Counted from the first letter of the stretch, positions 1-9,488 are shown. The stretch is DNA of 64,000 nt from Neobacillus nitrireducens (GCF_030915405.1 NZ_CP133262.1:186001-250000); one strand, 5' to 3'. The notes: generated by a model from the sequence alone, not told the origin. A program made the numbers and translations.

Positions 1-84
1 TTACAAATCAAACTTCTTACCGTGCAAACATTACCATTGTTAGATCATGCCCGTAAAGAAATGGAAATGATGATGCCAGTTTAA
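1..84 (+). CDS. C-terminal end of a truncated protein
   Basis: The window opens inside a reading frame in frame 1 that ends with TAA at 82-84. The last residues read LLDHARKEMEMMMPV. Only 27 residues are visible, so the family cannot be fixed. The helical His/Glu/Met-rich tail vaguely resembles the ends of ferritin-like or DUF4142-type proteins, but this is a guess. A hairpin terminator follows at 167-192. Confidence 0.45.
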   Translation, partial: LQIKLLTVQTLPLLDHARKEMEMMMPV

Positions 85-166
85 TTTGATCATTGGGTGC
101 TTTTCCCTTTTCGTATGATAGGGCATCTATGCAAAGGTTCTGGCATTCGAGATTATACAAATATTT

Positions 167-192
167 AGAGCCATAGAAGGCTCTATTTTTTT
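167..192 (+). terminator. Rho-independent terminator
   Basis: The stem AGAGCC / GGCTCT has a 6-nt loop and is followed by A and then seven T. It lies about 80 bp after the gene fragment that opens the window and probably ends that transcript. Confidence 0.7.
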
Positions 193-345
193 AAATAAAT
201 CCAATCGTGGTAAATGGTTTATTCCAGCCGTGGGGTTAGAGTATCACAAGAACCAACATTAATGTGCATTTATAAAACATCAAGTGTTAAAATAAGGTAA
301 TAGGAAATAGTACTGACCTCAGAGTGGTTCATAGGAGAGAAAAAA

Positions 346-660
346 ATGAAAGAAATAATACAGAAAGTTTTAGAATTCCGTGATGAAAGAGACTGGAAAA
401 AGTATCATAATGAAAAAGATTTGGCTATTTCAATTTCCCTTGAAGCAAATGAATCGCTTGAAAATTTCCAGTGGCGAACTAGTTAAGAAGCAATGGTAGA
501 ATCCAAACAAAATATTAAAGAAGAAATGGCGGATATCTTAATTTATCTTATTCAACTTGCTGATAAGATGGATATTAATCTTGAAGAGGAAGTCACAAAC
601 AAGCTGGTTAAAAACGCTATTAAATATCCAGTGAACAAAAGCGAGGAAAAAGTTAAATGA
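346..660 (+). pseudogene. MazG-like nucleotide pyrophosphohydrolase, in-frame ochre stop
   Basis: The frame starts at an ATG with a GGAGAG Shine-Dalgarno and runs to TGA at 658-660, about 104 codons, but is cut by TAA at 484-486. Around the stop the protein reads SLEANESLENFQWRTS, stop, EAMVESKQNIKEEMADILIY. This is the EANE...EEMADxLxY pattern of the all-alpha MazG-like pyrophosphatases, which hydrolyse (d)NTPs. One base change (for example GAA to TAA) explains the stop, because the downstream half is still open and in frame. It overlaps the DUF2075 gene by 4 bp (ATGA), so the two form an operon, and a MazG-like gene before a DUF2075 ATPase suggests a shared nucleotide or defence role. A sequencing error is possible. 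Confidence 0.75.
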
Positions 661-2504
661 TTATTTACAATGAGACCTCTTCAAATTTTTTAAACCATAT
701 TTATGAAAATAAAATAGGATACGTTCTAAAGGAAAATGTTTTATCGAAAATGAACAAAGTAGTTTCAAGCAGTGAATTGAGGTCATGGGAAAACTCGCTT
801 CCCCAAATGGCAAAGGTTCTTAGGGATGCGGACTTACAAGAAGACACACACGTTTTATTAGAATATAAGCTGCCTTCATCTGAAAAAAGAATCGACTTTC
901 TCGTTGCGGGTCAAGACGAGCAGGGGAAAAAAAATGCAGTAATCATAGAGTTGAAACAATGGCAAAAAGCAAAGGTGTCTGAAGGGGATGGCATTGTTCG
1001 AACTTTTTTAGGAGGAAGGGAGCGGGAAACGGTTCACCCTGCCTATCAAGCATCATCTTATAAAAGATATTTGCAAAATTTCAATGAGTCTCTGTACAGT
1101 GATTCCACGGCTATTCAGCTTCACTCTTGCGCCTATTTACATAATTATATTATGGCGAGTATTGGGGAACCATTGCTGGATAAGCGCTACAGCAGTTATT
1201 TAAAGGAATCTCCCGTGTACTTCCAATTTAATGATCGAGATTTAGCAAGGAATATTAGGAAGTTGGTTTCAAAAGGGAAAGGGAAAGAAATTGCCGATAC
1301 CATTGAAAATGGCAAAATTCGACCATCAAAAAAATTAGTTGAAACAGTGGGTTCGCTAATTGAGGGCAATGAAGAATTTGTGTTACTAGATGAACAAAAG
1401 GTTGCTTATGAAAAGGTGGTTAGTAAATATAACCAATTCAAGACACAAACGGATCAAAAGCATGTCATTATTATTAAAGGTGGTCCTGGTACAGGGAAAT
1501 CGGTCATTGGATTAGACTTAATGAGCTATATGCTAAAATCAAAGGCTTATGTAGAATATATAACTCCGAATCAAGCTTTCAGGGAAGTCCTACGTAAAAA
1601 GTTAATCGGTTCTTCAGGTCATGTAGAAGTCAGAGATTTATTTAAAGGGTCTGCATCATATGTACACGCACCTGAAAATTACTTTGATGTCCTAATTTGT
1701 GATGAAGCACATCGGTTAAAAGAGCAAGGACATATGAAAAAGAAGATTGAAGGGGAAAACCAGGTTACGCAAATTATAAGATCGTCACGGATAGGTGTAT
1801 TTTTTGTTGATGATTTACAGAAGATCTCAAAAAAAGACATTGGAAGTGTAAAAGAGGTAGAAAAAGAAGCAGCTAGATTTGGAGCAGATATTCATACGGT
1901 TGAACTTGAATCCCAGTATCGGTGCTCAGGATCAGGGAACTACATTTCTTGGTTAGATAGTATTCTGAATAATAATAAAGATGCATTCAAGCTAGAAGGT
2001 GATTTTGATTTTAAAATTGTCTCAAGTCCTCAAGAGTTGAAAACGGAAATTGTTGATAAACGAGGTGGCAGACTTTTAGCAGGTTACGCTTGGGATTGGA
2101 CAAAAAATATTGTGGATGGAAAGCTTGCTGATGATGTTGTCATCGAGGAGCATTACTTTGCCTTGCCGTGGAATGACCCCAATCGAATTGACTGGGCCAT
2201 TCATCCAGAATGTGCAAACCAAATCGGTTGTATTCACACAGTTCAAGGTCTTGAAATGGATTATGTGGGTGTGATTATTGGTAAAGACTTGGGCTTTGAT
2301 GAAGAAACGAAAGAACTCATTGTTAGAAGAGAAGAGTTCAAGGATAAAGGTGCAAAACCAGCCAAACCAAAAAAAGTACAACCGGATCCACTCGTGGAAC
2401 TTGTTCGGAATACATATAAAACCTTAATGACTAGAGGGATGAAGGGGTGTTATGTTTATTGTTGTGATAAAGGGTTGGAAAGATATATCAGAGCACATAT
2501 GTAG
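657..2504 (+). CDS. DUF2075 P-loop ATPase/helicase with N-terminal PD-(D/E)xK-like nuclease region
   Basis: 615 aa. The N-terminal 150 residues carry RIDFLVAGQDEQG...AVIIELKQW (about residues 79-103), a D...ExK arrangement typical of PD-(D/E)xK nucleases. A P-loop ATPase follows, with Walker A GGPGTGKS at about 275, Walker B VLICDEAHR at about 345, ESQYRCSGS at about 420 and a C-terminal YKTLMTRGMKGCYVY, the hallmark end of DUF2075 proteins (superfamily 1-like helicase core). It probably acts on nucleic acid in the cytoplasm. It starts inside the stop of the MazG-like gene (4-bp overlap). It ends 36 bp before the tRNA-Sec repeat, so it lies outside the integrase-bearing island, in the unit to the left. 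A fragment of a related C-terminus occurs at 15042-15300 on the other strand. A defence role is inferred, not shown. Confidence 0.8.
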   Translation: MIIYNETSSNFLNHIYENKIGYVLKENVLSKMNKVVSSSELRSWENSLPQMAKVLRDADLQEDTHVLLEYKLPSSEKRIDFLVAGQDEQGKKNAVIIELKQWQKAKVSEGDGIVRTFLGGRERETVHPAYQASSYKRYLQNFNESLYSDSTAIQLHSCAYLHNYIMASIGEPLLDKRYSSYLKESPVYFQFNDRDLARNIRKLVSKGKGKEIADTIENGKIRPSKKLVETVGSLIEGNEEFVLLDEQKVAYEKVVSKYNQFKTQTDQKHVIIIKGGPGTGKSVIGLDLMSYMLKSKAYVEYITPNQAFREVLRKKLIGSSGHVEVRDLFKGSASYVHAPENYFDVLICDEAHRLKEQGHMKKKIEGENQVTQIIRSSRIGVFFVDDLQKISKKDIGSVKEVEKEAARFGADIHTVELESQYRCSGSGNYISWLDSILNNNKDAFKLEGDFDFKIVSSPQELKTEIVDKRGGRLLAGYAWDWTKNIVDGKLADDVVIEEHYFALPWNDPNRIDWAIHPECANQIGCIHTVQGLEMDYVGVIIGKDLGFDEETKELIVRREEFKDKGAKPAKPKKVQPDPLVELVRNTYKTLMTRGMKGCYVYCCDKGLERYIRAHM

Positions 2505-2540
2505 ATAAAAAAAGAATTGTTCTGTTCGCACCACCACAGT

Positions 2541-2604
2541 CTTCAAAACTGCTTGAGACCTGCGTGCCAGGTCTGGTGGGTTCGATTCCCACGCAGTCCC
2601 GCCA
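2541..2604 (+). repeat. Left attachment repeat: 3' part of tRNA-Sec (selC)
   Basis: This is a 64-bp sequence repeated at 59028-59091 with two differences. It starts exactly at an anticodon loop CTTCAAA (anticodon TCA). It continues through a long variable arm (stem AGACCTG / CAGGTCT, loop CGTGC), a T arm (GTGGG TTCGATT CCCAC) and an acceptor 3' strand ending GCCA. The long variable arm and TCA anticodon identify tRNA-Sec. The bases 5' of the loop do not supply a D arm or the matching acceptor strand, so it is a fragment and not a working tRNA. Tyrosine integrases often cross over in the anticodon loop, which fits the left edge. Confidence 0.88.
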
Positions 2605-2687
2605 ACCCTGATATATAAGGGTTTTTGAGGTATTACGAGAAGTTAAATTGAGGTAAAAGTTGTTGGCCAACAACTGAAAATATCTTC

Positions 2688-2710
2688 TTTGGTCACATTT
2701 TGGTAACATT
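2688..2710 (+). repeat. Putative integrase arm-binding repeats, left end
   Basis: Two copies of TTTGGT(c/a)ACATT in tandem lie between the attachment repeat and the integrase stop codon. The same pair, in reversed order (TTTTGGTAACATTTTGGTCAC), lies at 58877-58898 beside the right attachment repeat. Short direct repeats flanking both cores are what arm-type sites of a lambda/Tn916-type integrase look like. The function is inferred. Confidence 0.55.
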
Positions 2711-2732
2711 GATATTTTTTCATTTACATAAT

Positions 2733-3866
2733 CTATTTAATGAGTTGATCAAATTGTTGAGCAGCTTCTTTTTGCATATTTGGCAATACATGAGTATACG
2801 TGTCCATAGTGATGCCAATTGAAGAATGCCCTAGACGTTCTGAAACCACTTTAGGGTGTACGCCTTGTTGAAGCATTAACGTTGCATGTGTATGTCTTAA
2901 ATCGTGAAATCTTATATAAGGCAAACCGCTACTTTCGACTAGTTTACGGTAGTTTCTTGCCATTTCAGTTGGCTGAATTGGTTTCCCGTTTTTTTGAGCA
3001 AAAACCAAATCTAAATCATGATATTCTTTTCCCAATAAAAGCTTGTCTTCTAATTGAACCTTATAGATTTTTTTCAATTCCTTTGAGAGAGTAGTGGTTA
3101 TTGTAATAGATCTACCTTTCCCTGATTTTGGTTCTTTAAATGTTAAACCAACCTTTTTTACTTCCTGCAAGGATTGTCTTACATATATCACATTATTTTC
3201 AAGATCAACATCTTGCCACCTTAGCCCTAATACCTCGCCACGACGCATTCCAGTATATATAGCTGTTAGATAGATAGAATAATATACAGAGGATTGGGAT
3301 GCATCTAAAAAGGTCTTAACTCGTTCATTATCCCACGTTTGCATTTCGACTTTTTTAGTTTTTGGCGGACTTACTGCTTCTGCGACATTTCTGGAGATAA
3401 ATTGCCATTTTACTGCATCTTTCAATACTTTTGAAATAAGCCTATGATGATGTTTTACTGACTGTGCTGAAAGCCCGCCACCCTCAATTTTGCCCGTTTC
3501 TAATTTTTGAGTATAATATTCTTGGAGATGAAATGGCTGTAAATTGGAGATTTTTATTTTTCCAAGGGTTGGTTTTAAATGCTGCGTAATGATATAGTTA
3601 TAATGCTCTAAGGTTCTTGGTGCAAGATTAAGTCTTGCATAGTTATCGACCCAGTAGTTAAGATATTCGTTTAGGGTAATGTCCTTAGGCTCAAAATAGG
3701 TTCCATTATTGATGGAGTTTAACTTCTCACTTAGAAATTTTTCTGCCTCCTTTTTCGTCTTAAATCCTCTTTTTTTCTTTTGCTTTCTTTTACCAGTTAC
3801 AGGATCCTTGCCGGTATCATATAGAACGAACCATGAAGTTCCTTCTTTTTTTATTGTTCCACGCAT
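2733..3866 (-). CDS. int: Tyrosine recombinase (phage/ICE-type integrase)
   Basis: 377 aa. The N-terminal arm-binding domain begins MRGTIKKEGTSWFVLYDTGKDPVTGKRKQKKKRGFKTKKEAEKF (AP2-like; quoted here in pieces, residues 1-44). A SAM-like core-binding domain follows (about 65-165). The catalytic domain has Arg in GMRRGEVLGLRW (about 207), Lys in KEPKSGKGRSI, HDLRHTHATLM (about 323-333), GHSSI and the Tyr nucleophile in DTYTHVLP (about 357). All catalytic residues are present and the length is normal for the family. The start has a GGTGAG ribosome site. The gene points towards the attachment repeat 130 bp away, the usual arrangement for the integrase of a tRNA-integrated island, so it very likely moved the 2.6-59 kb island. 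Confidence 0.93.
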   Translation of the reverse strand: MRGTIKKEGTSWFVLYDTGKDPVTGKRKQKKKRGFKTKKEAEKFLSEKLNSINNGTYFEPKDITLNEYLNYWVDNYARLNLAPRTLEHYNYIITQHLKPTLGKIKISNLQPFHLQEYYTQKLETGKIEGGGLSAQSVKHHHRLISKVLKDAVKWQFISRNVAEAVSPPKTKKVEMQTWDNERVKTFLDASQSSVYYSIYLTAIYTGMRRGEVLGLRWQDVDLENNVIYVRQSLQEVKKVGLTFKEPKSGKGRSITITTTLSKELKKIYKVQLEDKLLLGKEYHDLDLVFAQKNGKPIQPTEMARNYRKLVESSGLPYIRFHDLRHTHATLMLQQGVHPKVVSERLGHSSIGITMDTYTHVLPNMQKEAAQQFDQLIK

Positions 3867-4015
3867 AAGCTAACTCTCACCGTCCATAAATTTTTTTGTG
3901 AAAAAGTTATAGTTACCGACCTTTTTATTATATAATATTTTAATTATTCAGTAGGTAACTAATTTTGTCCTTTAACAATTAACTAGTTGAAATATTGATT
4001 AGATTAACCTAATAT

Positions 4016-4198
4016 TTATTCCTCACCATTAAGCCAACAAATAAATACAGCTTTAAGAATTTTAATCCTCTTACCTATCCTAACGGTATGAAACACATTG
4101 GAGGCTACCAGCTGATAAGCTTGTGTTCTGCCAATGCCCAATATTTCTTGTATATGATCAACATTTAATACATCAGGATATCCTTCTAATTTTTTCAT
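4016..4198 (-). CDS. Small HTH (excisionase/MerR-like) DNA-binding protein
   Basis: 60 aa with a good GGGAG ribosome site. It reads LNVDHIQEILGIGRTQAYQLV...RIGKRIKI: a winged-helix excisionase-type fold in which the helix-turn-helix is followed by the basic wing. It is a clear paralogue of the 61-aa gene at 50196-50381 (shared YPDxLNVxxIQxxLGIGRxQAY), where the partner is a Rep gene. Here the Rep gene is missing and the integrase lies just downstream on the same strand. It may serve as excisionase or as regulator of the integrase. The C-terminal wing (AVFICWLNGEE) is slightly diverged. Confidence 0.7.
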   Translation of the reverse strand: MKKLEGYPDVLNVDHIQEILGIGRTQAYQLVASNVFHTVRIGKRIKILKAVFICWLNGEE

Positions 4199-4565
4199 AA
4201 ACTCAACTCCCTTGGTGTAATAATAAAAATTGATGTTTTTTTGATATATTCTGAGAGACTTCTAGAAATTTAACTAATCCATCCTCACAATAATAGTTTT
4301 GCCTAGGCATGCTTCCTTATAAATAACCATTAAAAGTTATTTGCAGTTCTTTATAGTTATTTCAGCTGATTTCTAATCTTATTATAGGTTATATTAATAA
4401 GTTTCAACAAAGATGGTAAGCCAGCAAATTCAGTATTTTGAAATGATGAAAATGTTTAATAGTATGGAATTTAGGGCCATAAGAATAAATCCTTGAAAAT
4501 TTGCTTTTTTTCTTCTAATATCTTCAAATTCTCTTATAAAGGAAAAATTTTTTTAAAAATTTTCT

Positions 4566-4621
4566 GAGGGGTAGTTGCATATTGGTAGCCTACGGCAACT
4601 CATAGTTTTGCGCCCCACCCC
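4566..4621. other. GGGGTAGT...CGCCCCACCCC element, copy 1 (replication-origin-like)
   Basis: An AT-rich run precedes GAGGGGTAGTTGC, an inner hairpin GTTGC/GCAAC, and GCGCCCCACCCC. The GGGG and CCCC blocks can pair as an outer stem. Two diverged copies occur at 45086-45140 and 53503-53560 in the same orientation. On the minus strand the shared end reads CTACTACCCCT-like (ACTACCCC here). That resembles the TACTACGACCCCC nick region of pMV158/pE194-type rolling-circle plasmids. Presence near an HTH gene related to the Rep module suggests a double-strand origin or oriT. This is inference. Confidence 0.45.
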
Positions 4622-4906
4622 TTTTTTATGAAGACTTCTATCAAGTTTGATTTCCTAAATTAAAGGGAAATATAACCTATCCGGGGCAAGAGTTAATCAG
4701 ATAGTACAATTAAGTGGCCACTTTTTTCTCCGAAGGATTTACTTAAAAGTCTGGATTTAAGCCATCGGATAAGAAAGGGATTTAGTGGTAGAAATTATTT
4801 AAATTAAATATAGTGTTTAATGTGCTAAAAAATGAAAGCATTTCCTATGTATTTTTTATAACATCAAATAAAATTGTAAACACAAAAGGATACATATTTC
4901 TATTAG

Positions 4907-4918
4907 GAACGTTTGTTC
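4907..4918. promoter_or_regulatory. LexA (Cheo)-type box, orphan
   Basis: GAACGTTTGTTC has GAAC and GTTC half sites spaced by 4, identical to the box in front of the YolD-like gene at 26306. No intact gene follows. It is probably what is left of an SOS-controlled promoter in this decayed region. Confidence 0.4.
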
Positions 4919-5149
4919 TTGTTCGAGAAATCCGAGGTAATTTAATGTCTTTACATATTATGCCGATAAGAAAAATATCTGATTTAAAAGTTAAATCACA
5001 AATTTAAGTCCAAGTAATGGATACAGACTATCCTTTGATAATTTATTTCACTCTGGATGAGCTTGAAAAGAATGAGCTACTGGAACAGCTGAAGGAATAC
5101 AGCGGGGAATCTTACCTCAAATTGAAGACGGGAGATGGCATTATAGTGG

Positions 5150-5510
5150 GGAATTCCATAAATAACAAATAGTTACCAATGAATCGAGCAAAATCGTATC
5201 GTTCAATTATCTTGAGGTGGTCTAAATGCGCTCTTACGGCAAGAAAAAGGCTGCTAAATGAAATTATCACCTAGGATACAAGAATAGAAGCTAAAGTGAA
5301 ATATATCGAAGGCAATTGATCCGCCTACTTTGATTTGGTCCGGTAACAGGGGTTAGATGGTGTAGTACTTAAGCGTAAGGACTCTTGGTAAGAGAAAGGA
5401 AACCGTAGTCCTGTATGGCTAAATGTTATTAAATTCCAGTATGAAGGTGTTAATATTACGGTACTCAGAAAAGGGGAATTAGGGCTTCTCATAGTCTTTT
5501 CGAGTGGGGA
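5150..5510 (+). pseudogene. Decayed copy of the ATP-dependent DNA ligase
   Basis: The upstream sequence (TAGTTACCAATGAAT, ATTATC(t/a)TGAGGT) and the 3' half match the ligase gene at 28885-29664: TACTTTGATTTGGTCC, AAGCGTAA(g/a)GACTC, and the AGAAAAGG(g/c)GAATT block. The first half of the catalytic domain, including the KxDG lysine motif, is deleted, and several stops and shifts interrupt the rest. It is a deletion derivative of the same locus and not functional. Confidence 0.7.
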
Positions 5511-5963
5511 ATAATGGAAATAAAAGAGTGTCTAAGGATGAAATAAATAAAGAGATTGTGAAGGATTGTACTTAAACTAACGAAGCAGGATAGTGGAACA
5601 AGGAATATGGTTAAATGATATTTACCGAGGAAGATATGACTTCAAATAAAAACACTCCAAACTTTTCCATAAATGGTGATACACTATAAAAAAAGGGGGG
5701 AAATTCAGAATGGAATTCAAATTTGGGAACTTTGCTATTGTGCTACCCCCTTTACACATTACGTTTTTATCTAACTGACAGGGGATTTTATTTGGGTGGA
5801 AATGTTTCATTATATTAAATCCAGTATTTTTCTCCAAAACCATTTTTTTATAAACAATGAAAGCAAATTTAGGGACAATAAGTTACTTTTTGATCTATTA
5901 CAAGCGAATCCAGTTTAATAGTATAATAGTATTATGTTTATCCTATTAGAATAAGGTGAATCA

Positions 5964-8900
5964 ATGGATGCATTATTAAAAAAGTTAGGGATTGCATTTT
6001 TTTCATTTGCACAACCTAGAATAAAAAATTTGAAAGCTGTTAGAGATTTTAAACAGAAATGGTCTAAAGATAATTACGCCTTAAAAATTACCCTTATGTT
6101 TAAAGCGGCAGTGGATGATGCTAAGGGATTTTTAGATTTGCCAGAAGAGCTTATTAAAGAATTATTAGAGGATACTAGTGTTAGAAATGAAATTTTTAGA
6201 TGGATTATTGAAGGTGTTTCATATGAAGATTTTTCTTCTGACTCTTTGTTTTTAGATGCATATTTTGAAAATTATCCTCGTGAAAAAGACAAAATAATTC
6301 CGTTTTTAAAGTTAATCCTTGAGAAAATAAATGAGTACAAGGAGTCAAACTGGGATCCTGAATTTCAAAATATATTATTTGGAATCGATGGTTTGAAAAG
6401 GGAAATTCGTGGTGGTTTCAATCGGCTAGAACAACAACAATTAAATCAAGGAATTAAAATCAACGAAAATATGCAGGTAATGTTTGAAAATTACTTAGGT
6501 CCTGTAGGATTCGAAGATTTACAACAACTTTTAAACGAAGGAAAAATTATTACAGCTAGGAAAAAAGCTGAAGAACGTCTAAAGCATGCAAGAAAATCAG
6601 AAGAAAAATTAGAATTAAACGCACTCATTGCTAATAGTTATTTATGTCTGGGCTATGAAAAAGAAGCTATGCCCTTCTTATATGGAGCACTAGCAGAATG
6701 TGAAGAACAATCTCGAAAAAACCGTCTAAATACTCTCATTCATTTGATCAATAATGACTTAGACCATGCTCGGAAACTAGTGGACCTAATTATTCAGAAT
6801 GATGGATTTACAGAAAAAAATGTACAATTGTTATTAAATATTTATTTGAAACAAGGTGATTATGAAAAATGTCTTTCGATCCTCGATAAGAACCCATTCA
6901 GAGAATTGGAAAGTACAAGAGCGAACATATTGCTGTGTTTAAGTCGATTTGATGAAGTAATATCAATTGCTGAAAGACAATTAGAAGAGAAACCTGATTC
7001 TAAGGAATGGCTACTTATTAAATCAGATGCAATCGTTCAAGGAATGGAACATTCCATCTTAAATGGAGGATCGATAAATCCTAAACAAACTTTGCGAGAA
7101 TTAGAAATGGATTTAGAAACGATTGAAAAAGAAAATGAGAATTCCAGCCAATTGCAAAGAGTAAAAGCTCTAAAGGCAGGTTTATATTTTCGGAATAAAC
7201 AATTTAGGCAAGCTGCGATATATTTTCACGAGCTTTATTCAGAGGAACCAATTAAGGAAAACAGGCGATATTTTAATAATGCTGTGTGGTCTTATTACCT
7301 AAGTGGCGATCTAGAAAGTACAATCAAATTACTTGAATTAATCTTGGCCGAAGGGAAGGAGTCACCTCAATTTGATGAGGAAAATGCAATATTCCTGGCT
7401 AGGTTGTATTTAAGTGAAGGGCGTCCTCATGATTCATTAAAAGTCTTAGAGACATTTTTTGAAGTTATTTCGGGGCAAGTACCTATTGATTATTTCTTAG
7501 TTAAAATTGAGGCCCTATTTGTATTATTAAAGATTACCGAAATTAAATCATTTATAAAAGATGTTGAACAGAATGTATCATTAACTATCACATATATCTT
7601 AAATGGCTATTTAGCTTCCTTGAAGCATGAATGGAATGAGGCATGCCAATCATATGAGAAGGCATTAGAAAATATAGATAGTGATACAGCTGATCAAGTA
7701 GAACTGTTACTAATTGATGCTTATATATATAGGGGTAATGAACAGGACTATCAAGCTGTAACTAAACTTATTCCAACTCTAAAGCATTGGGTAGAACATG
7801 AGAAGCTGGTACATCACTACATTCAAGCACTTTACTATTTGGGTAATTATGCACAAATTTTACACTTTTATCATAAAGAATTATATGAGCCAACTGTTTT
7901 TTTGCAGGAAGTAGTCGCAGGTATTTATTCGGAAAATAAGTGGTTTGATAAATCGAAAGATATGTTTCAATCACTTTATCATAAGACTCAAAACATTAAG
8001 TTTTTATTGAGATTTGCTGATAGCCTGTTCCATCTTGGGCAGACTCAAGAATGTTTTAATACACTCACATTGGCAGAGAGAAAAATACAGGAAAAGGCTA
8101 CGGTTCAAGATTTTAATTTACTCACACACTCATATAAAACACTTGGTTATTATGAAAAGGCAATGGAATTTGCCTACAAAACGTTTAAACTGGGTCACGA
8201 TAATTCTGAAGTATGGAGATTCTATTTCAGTGAATTTACTATGTTGTCTACAATGGTACCTGAAGAAATCAGTAAACAAGAATATTTGGATGCTTACCAT
8301 CAGGTTTTAAATCAGTTTCATCAAAAGTTCCCAGACGAGAGACCTCCATTTGAACAATATAAAGTTATAGAGGAGGATGGGGGGATTTCAGAAGAATTTA
8401 TAAACAAGTTAAAAGAGATTACGGACGGACAAGCTCAATTGGTATCAGTTTATAATGAGCACAGAATCAGTTTAGAAATGTTCAGGCAATTAACCAATAA
8501 AAAACCTTTTGAACTATGGGCAAATATAATCAATCAACAAAATCTTCATATATGGGTAAATCATATAGGGGGCCAGGAAGAGTTATTTAGTGGAATCAAA
8601 GTGGCTAGAAAGTCAAGACAAGTTCTCTGTGACTTGTTTTCCCTTTTCACTCTTAATTACCTAGATTTACTTGATCAACTTTCAGGATCGTACGATCTTT
8701 ATATTACGCAGGAACAGTATGAAGCATTATTTTTTGAGTATCAACAATTAAAACTGACTCAGCCAAAAGGGGTTCAGACAATAGCCTATTATGAAGGAAA
8801 ATTGGTAAGGGATGAAGCTACCCCTGAGCAGGTATACCAAACACTTCAACATATCGACAAAATGTTAAAATGGATTGATTTGCACTGTACTAAGGTAGGA

Positions 8901-9488
8901 AGTGCCTTAATAAGCCCCCAAAAAGATGATGAAAAGAGCCTTGTTTCTGTAGAGGACTCTTTAAAATTGTGCAAGGAATTTTCATATAATATGCTTGTTG
9001 ATAGCCATTTTATAAGAGATTATTCGAAAGAAGGCTATAATGTTGAGACCTTTTCAGTACTAGATTTCATTAACTCTCGTTATTTTGTAAAGAGAATAGC
9101 AGAAGAATCATTTAATGAGGCTATCGGAAAGTTAATCATTATTGGTTATCGTTATATTACCGCTGTTGAAATGGTGTATCGGTATTTTTTAACTAAAAAT
9201 GAATTTTTCATTTCTGGTGAAACAGAACGTTTATTTGATTATCTTAAAGAACAAGACATTCATCATGAATATGCTTTCTCCATCATATTAGATTTATTAA
9301 TTTGGCTGTGGGGAGAAGACAAGGACAATAAGAGTGCTGTTACCAAATATTTATGTGAAATAATTTTGCATAAGACAAATGGGATTGAACTTTTAGAAAA
9401 GCTGCCAATGATGCTACAAGAGGTAGGAATTTTAAAACCAGAAAAAATCAATGAATTGGACGAAATAATCAGGACAGTGTTAAATTGA
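5964..9488 (+). CDS. Large TPR protein with a PIN-like C-terminal domain
   Basis: 1174 aa, one of the longest genes here, with an AAGGTGA ribosome site. Residues 1-160 form a helical N-terminal module ending ILFGIDGLKREIRGGFNRLE. Residues about 180-780 hold many tetratricopeptide-like helix pairs (ARKKAEERLKHA, YEKCLSILDKNPF, LYLSEGRPHDSLKVL, YEKAMEFAYKTFKLG). The C-terminal 330 residues look like a PIN nuclease fold: VLCDLFSLFTLNYLDLL with a first Asp, then YITQEQYEALFFEY, then NMLVDSHFIRDY and TFSVLDF with later acidic residues. PIN domains are metal-dependent ribonucleases. A TPR sensor joined to a PIN nuclease would suit an abortive-infection or stress-response effector. It stands alone between its own promoter and a terminator at 9538. 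The PIN call is by motif shape only. Confidence 0.6.
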   Translation: MDALLKKLGIAFFSFAQPRIKNLKAVRDFKQKWSKDNYALKITLMFKAAVDDAKGFLDLPEELIKELLEDTSVRNEIFRWIIEGVSYEDFSSDSLFLDAYFENYPREKDKIIPFLKLILEKINEYKESNWDPEFQNILFGIDGLKREIRGGFNRLEQQQLNQGIKINENMQVMFENYLGPVGFEDLQQLLNEGKIITARKKAEERLKHARKSEEKLELNALIANSYLCLGYEKEAMPFLYGALAECEEQSRKNRLNTLIHLINNDLDHARKLVDLIIQNDGFTEKNVQLLLNIYLKQGDYEKCLSILDKNPFRELESTRANILLCLSRFDEVISIAERQLEEKPDSKEWLLIKSDAIVQGMEHSILNGGSINPKQTLRELEMDLETIEKENENSSQLQRVKALKAGLYFRNKQFRQAAIYFHELYSEEPIKENRRYFNNAVWSYYLSGDLESTIKLLELILAEGKESPQFDEENAIFLARLYLSEGRPHDSLKVLETFFEVISGQVPIDYFLVKIEALFVLLKITEIKSFIKDVEQNVSLTITYILNGYLASLKHEWNEACQSYEKALENIDSDTADQVELLLIDAYIYRGNEQDYQAVTKLIPTLKHWVEHEKLVHHYIQALYYLGNYAQILHFYHKELYEPTVFLQEVVAGIYSENKWFDKSKDMFQSLYHKTQNIKFLLRFADSLFHLGQTQECFNTLTLAERKIQEKATVQDFNLLTHSYKTLGYYEKAMEFAYKTFKLGHDNSEVWRFYFSEFTMLSTMVPEEISKQEYLDAYHQVLNQFHQKFPDERPPFEQYKVIEEDGGISEEFINKLKEITDGQAQLVSVYNEHRISLEMFRQLTNKKPFELWANIINQQNLHIWVNHIGGQEELFSGIKVARKSRQVLCDLFSLFTLNYLDLLDQLSGSYDLYITQEQYEALFFEYQQLKLTQPKGVQTIAYYEGKLVRDEATPEQVYQTLQHIDKMLKWIDLHCTKVGSALISPQKDDEKSLVSVEDSLKLCKEFSYNMLVDSHFIRDYSKEGYNVETFSVLDFINSRYFVKRIAEESFNEAIGKLIIIGYRYITAVEMVYRYFLTKNEFFISGETERLFDYLKEQDIHHEYAFSIILDLLIWLWGEDKDNKSAVTKYLCEIILHKTNGIELLEKLPMMLQEVGILKPEKINELDEIIRTVLN

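Larger units (their letters stand above)
4199..5963. other. Long stretch without an intact gene
   Basis: I see no convincing complete gene here. The stretch holds a dso-like GC-rich element (4566-4621), an isolated LexA-type box (4907-4918), a decayed copy of the DNA-ligase gene (about 5150-5510) and one copy of a short repeat TGTACTTAAACTAA (5567-5580). Just before the ligase relic, 5017-5170 gives an open stretch reading DYPLIIYFTLDELEKNELLEQLKEY (residues quoted in part) that ends in a stop and has no recognised family. The promoter of the TPR gene, with a TATAAT at about 5921, closes the region. Confidence 0.5.

Noticed and set aside
2541..2604. A working tRNA-Sec gene
   Set aside because: The 5' acceptor strand and D arm are missing on the left side of both copies.
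4813..5007. 64-codon open frame
   Set aside because: No ribosome site, AT-rich low-complexity protein, and it crosses an orphan LexA box.
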